DNA of 64,000 bases from Luscinia megarhynchos (taxonomy: Eukaryota; Chordata; Aves; Passeriformes; Turdidae), in NCBI GenBank assembly GCA_034336665.1, contig JAPFBE010000002.1, positions 31,103,406 to 31,167,405 on the forward strand. The letters are read 5' to 3'. The stretch's first letter is position 1. Every line of letters begins with the position of its first letter. A program made the position numbers and the translations under genes. The notes beneath the pieces were generated by a model. The model saw only the letters and a program-made list of their open reading frames with translations. It was not told where the DNA came from and did no database searches. This document shows positions 60,401-64,000 of the stretch, one piece after another.

Positions 60401-62402
60401 TGAGCCATGACAAGGCCTTCTCATTTTCTCTCTGAAACAAATCCAACAGCAGCATCTAAGATTAAAAATCTGTCACACTGTAATAATGAAATCCTTACAT
60501 ATTTGCATTACCTAGAGTCTGATGGCTAATCTGTGCAGTAGGCTATTGTGAACTTCATGGTCTCTGCTTTGACATCAGTAGGTTTTCTAATTTCAAAACT
60601 ACAGCTGTTGCTAAAATCCCATCAGGCAAAACCAGGCACCTTTACTCCCATCCCCCCCCTGCAGGAATTTGGAGGTGACATTGTTTGTGACATTGTGAAA
60701 TGGATTTGTCTGATGTGATTCTCTCACCTGCATGTGGGCTGAACCCTTGCAGTGCTTGTGCTACTCGTGTGCCCTGCTGCATTCCTTGGGTGATGACAGT
60801 AACTCAGATGCCAAGGCAAATTTCTTTTTTTCTGTTTGGTATTGTTGCCAACATTGCAGAATATGTCACTTAGCCCTTAAGCCAGTCACAAATTATTTGC
60901 TTTCATCTCCTTTAGTACTCCCTGTTAACACAGACAGTGCCAGTCCCATGTCAGTAAAACAGATACCTAGTTAACTGAAAACTAGTAAAAACATCAGGAT
61001 TAAAAACTCAAGGCACCTCCTGTGTCATTCATGTTGGCAGGTGCTGCTTGCCAACGAGCAAGGGGCTGCTCTCAGTCTCCCAGGTGTCCTCCTGCCTTCC
61101 AGAGGGATTCAGTTATCCTCTGATTTTAAGTGCTTGTTCATGCTTTCCAGGTGGGCTTTTTTATTTGTGGTGTTGTTCTGGGCTTTTTTCCCCCTAGTTG
61201 CAGACTAGGTTCAGTGATCACTGGAGAGATCTGACAGAGGTGAGCTGCCCAAAATGTTTAAGTTGTACCTGATCATTACACAGAGGAGCCACCATCCACC
61301 ATTACCAGGCCAGGCATGTTTACCTCTTGCTCCCCTGCTGATGGGACCACAATTATGATGGACACTTTTTTCTTTTTTTTCTGCTGCAAATATACCAAAG
61401 GATTTGCAGGAAAGTTTCCTGTCTGCCTTTTTTTCCAGCAGGACAAGAGCTAGCAGTATGACACTGCTATGACATTGATAAAACTCCATTTATTTCCATT
61501 TAAAGAAGGTGCTACAACTCTTTTTCCTTACATTTGCAGCTACAGTCTCCTTTCTGGTCAATGCAGACAGATCCTGTGCACAGGAGCTTGAATTGCTGGT
61601 GTCTTGAAAGGTAGAACAGCCTCTCCTCTTGACTGATGGAAAGAAGATATTTATAAAACAGATCCATTGAGCATGCCTTGTATAAATGTATCTGTGGGCA
61701 TATTCTTCATATTCTACCTCTATGCTCTGTTCTTTTATAAAGCCAATTCATTCACAAGTGAGGAAGGTTAGGTCATTGAGGAACTGGAATTTTAATTTAA
61801 TTTTCCCCTAGTTTCTAGTTAGGAATGGAAGCCAGTGTTTTATTACTAATGCTGAAATTTGAATTTACTGCTGACCCTTACTGCTGTCAGCCAGGACCTG
61901 AGGCATGGACACAGACATCACAAAACAAGGATGTTATAGTACAGCTAATCCTGCAATCCAAGGCACCTGCATCTACAAAGGGCTGCAAGGATGTCTGAAC
62001 TGTCTTGTTGCATGATTTAGGCATGACCTGACACAAAAGCATGTCAGATTCCCAAGAATTTTGGATGCTGACTAGGGTAGGAGAGTAGATTTATAGGACA
62101 AAGTTCCATCAAAACATTTCTTATAGTTGTGGCTTCATGTGTAAGTAATATGTTAGGTGTTTTCATTCACTCCCTTTTAATTTGCAGTTTGAGCACTAGA
62201 AATAGTAATTGGAACATTACTGTGCAGTAACTTTTAAAGCTCACATCAACAACCTCTCACAGTACAGTATTCATGTTAAATAAGAGGGACACAGAGAGGA
62301 AGAAAACCAGGAAAACCAGGCAAAACATGTCTAAATCTTCAAGGCTTTATTAAATTAGAAACTCAAAGTTGGAAAAAAAAAAATGAAAAAAGAGAAAAAA
62401 AG
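45464..62402. other. Intergenic sequence, mostly unique
   Basis: No coding gene, tRNA or rRNA is supportable. About 46.6-47.4 kb is GC-richer with overlapping frames on both strands (for example 47007-47396 on -, 47082-47386 on +) and no recognisable protein. Segment 51994-52203 on the - strand is a charged open frame of unknown origin. Several AT-rich stretches rich in TAATTA and ATTTGCAT-type words (48640-48960, 58290-58520, 59230-59410) could be conserved regulatory DNA. Short TG tracts occur at 54690-54717 and 59261-59274. I saw no further transposon. Confidence 0.6.
51994..52203 (-). other. Unidentified charged open frame, possible decayed coding relic
   Basis: The - strand frame begins MKRLEQSLEFSKIRQAEIED and continues EAVVSAKSGAISEFYTSAGK, with a basic end (RKK, RGRR, CSCKR) before the stop. 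Codons upstream of the Met also remain open for a short way (QVKEPVEL). Composition is more protein-like than neighbouring chance frames: amphipathic and charged, with no low complexity. I do not recognise a family. There is no nearby acceptor/donor pair I trust and no poly(A) tail, so chance remains likely. Confidence 0.2.
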
Positions 62403-62624
62403 AAGGGAAGGGGAAGGGAAGGGAAGGGAAGGGAAGGGAAGGGAAGGGAAGGGGAAGGGAAGGGAAGGGAAGGGAAGGGAAGGGAAGGGAAGGGAAGGGA
62501 AGGGAAGGGAAGGGAAGGGAAGGGAAGGGAAGGGAAGGGAAGGGAAGGGAAGGGAAGGGAAGGGAAGGGAAGGGAAGGGAAGGGAAGGGAAGGGAAGGGA
62601 AGGGAAGGGAAGGGAAGGGAAGGG
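62403..62624. repeat. (AAGGG)n pentanucleotide array, 44 units
   Basis: Forty-four units span 222 bp: 42 perfect AAGGG and two hexamers with an extra G (at 62408-62413 and 62449-62454). The last 34 units (62455-62624) are uninterrupted. An A-rich stretch (62373-62402) precedes it. One strand is pure purine and the other pure pyrimidine. Because a 5-bp unit without stop codons is open in every frame, long artefactual frames appear: Gly-Arg-Glu-Gly-Lys on + and Pro-Phe-Pro-Ser-Leu on -. These are not genes. Confidence 0.97.
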
Positions 62625-62630
62625 AAGGAA

Positions 62631-64000
62631 CCAAACCCATCCCAAATACCTCTCTTTCATGCAGTGGCTAGAAGTGCTATCTTATAACTTACCTTACCTT
62701 GTTAAATGTGACAGTAGCTGTTATCTAGAGCCATAAAGAAAATAGCAATAAATCCCTATAGCCTCTAACAGTTTGGCTGTTGAAAGCCTGGGTTTTCTAC
62801 CATGGTAAAAAGTTGAAAAAACTCGTGTATTCAAATAAAGCCACATACACTGCCTCACCCTGGGGTTTCACTCCTGTTTTTAAAATATAACATATTTTCC
62901 AACCATTATATTGAGGACTTCACATGTGCTACTGGAGATTTTACTGGTCATGGCTCATCGTCATTCACTAGCATGGAGCTCAACTCTGGGTCCTCAAGCT
63001 GGTCCAATATAAAAGCAAAACAAAAATTAGTTCCTACAGTGCCAGGCAATAATGGGAAAGAGCAATAGTTGGCAGACATGACCAGTGGAGAGACAGACTT
63101 AAGAAAATGTTTACATGCAGGAAGTTCATGAATATATCTGCTTTGTTTTGTGAGCCAAAATCTGTGGTTTGAAGGAGGTGAACACACCAGCCTTTTCTGA
63201 GTTCTTAATTGTCACAGTTATGGAAGCAGAAGTAAAAGCACTTGCATTTATGGAAGTTACCTTCCACTGCCTTCCCTTTGAAGTCTTTGCCCTTGTAGAA
63301 AGTGACAGAAATGCACAGTGAATTAATTCCCTTCTTCTACATGGTCAAGAGAAACACTCTGCAAGGAAACAAGCAAACCAACCCAAGTCATACTATGATT
63401 AACAAATTAGATACAGAATTAATCTCTTCCTGTCTTCAGGGATTAGCTGACAAGTACTCCTCTTGTAGTTACTCTAATTGGTGGATAGGCTCGTGTCTGA
63501 GCTGGATGACCTACTTAACTCTGTGTCACTCAAAACTATTTCCATGAATTTGGTGTATTCGAAGACAATTTCTATATTTTTGTTTACAAATATAATTTGT
63601 TGATTATGCAATAAATGCATGCATTTGTCTACATTTTATAGACTGGTGGTAATGAGATCTTCTAATTACCTTTACTACATTATGTATTAAGAATATATAA
63701 AATGCCCCATGGGTGCAGATTAACAATCTCATAGAGGTGGCACTATCTGCAGCCCACCCTCCTCATGCTCCTCCATCAGAACTGTGTGAGATGTGTGAGA
63801 TGCCAGAGGGTGTGCAGCCCTGCTTGTTCTGTTTGATGTGTGTGTGTGGACCTGCAGACCCTGAATTTGACTAGAGCCCTCTCTCCCTGGACCTGCTAGC
63901 CATGTCTGCCTCCACAACAGCCCACAGCAAAAGACCATCAGGAGCTCACCACTGCTGTCATTTCTCCATTTAATTCAGTCTCCTACCAATTTCCTTGAGC
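62631..64000. other. Intergenic sequence to the window end
   Basis: Unique sequence with no supportable gene. Frames at 62948-63187 (-), 63302-63547 (+) and 63729-63938 (-) show no recognisable family or splice context. The last 250 bases are GC-richer and include a short TGTGTGTGTG run near 63837. Confidence 0.6.

Noticed and set aside
62350..62736. Long open frames on both strands encoding Gly/Arg/Glu/Lys and Pro/Phe/Ser/Leu repeats
   Set aside because: They are translations of the AAGGG array, whose 5-bp unit is stop-free in every frame. There is no start context or coding flank.
41486..64000. Possible downstream neighbour gene
   Set aside because: No exon of a recognisable protein was found. 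In other vertebrates, as far as I recall, the next gene is distant, so an empty flank is expected.

Overview
The window is vertebrate nuclear DNA, most likely from a bird. It has one multi-exon gene with GT-AG introns, no prokaryote-style gene packing, and several CR1 (chicken-repeat-1) LINE fragments with the 3' tails typical of birds and other sauropsids. I cannot support a finer identification from sequence alone.

The only protein-coding gene I can support is the 3' third of CTNND2 (delta-catenin, also called NPRAP), on the + strand. Six exons join in frame at 3281-3491, 6716-6800, 25464-25590, 29489-29620, 36494-36567 and 37932-38192. They encode the last 296 residues: the end of the armadillo-repeat domain, the Ser/Pro- and Tyr-rich C-terminal tail, and the terminal PDZ-binding motif DSWV followed by TGA. 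All five complete introns have canonical ends and their phases match across every junction. The rest of the gene lies upstream, outside the window, so bases 1-3280 are intron. A long 3' UTR follows, with candidate poly(A) signals near 39.1, 40.5 and 41.5 kb; the last is my preferred distal end.

The introns (3.2, 18.7, 3.9, 6.9 and 1.4 kb) are mostly unique AT-rich sequence with a few CR1 relics and small microsatellites. From about 41.5 kb to the end the window appears intergenic. It has two CR1 copies in opposite orientation at 44.56-45.38 kb, GC-richer but apparently non-coding blocks (42.4-43.3, 44.7-45.0 and 46.6-47.4 kb), and one large AAGGG pentanucleotide array at 62403-62624.

I found no previously undescribed biological system. 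The points most worth a second look are: the AAGGG array, whose motif matches the pathogenic human RFC1 repeat; a CR1 copy flanked by what looks like an unusually long, diverged target-site duplication of about 80 bp; an exon-like open segment just past the CTNND2 3' end; and a CTNND2 exon whose length and phases would allow in-frame skipping.
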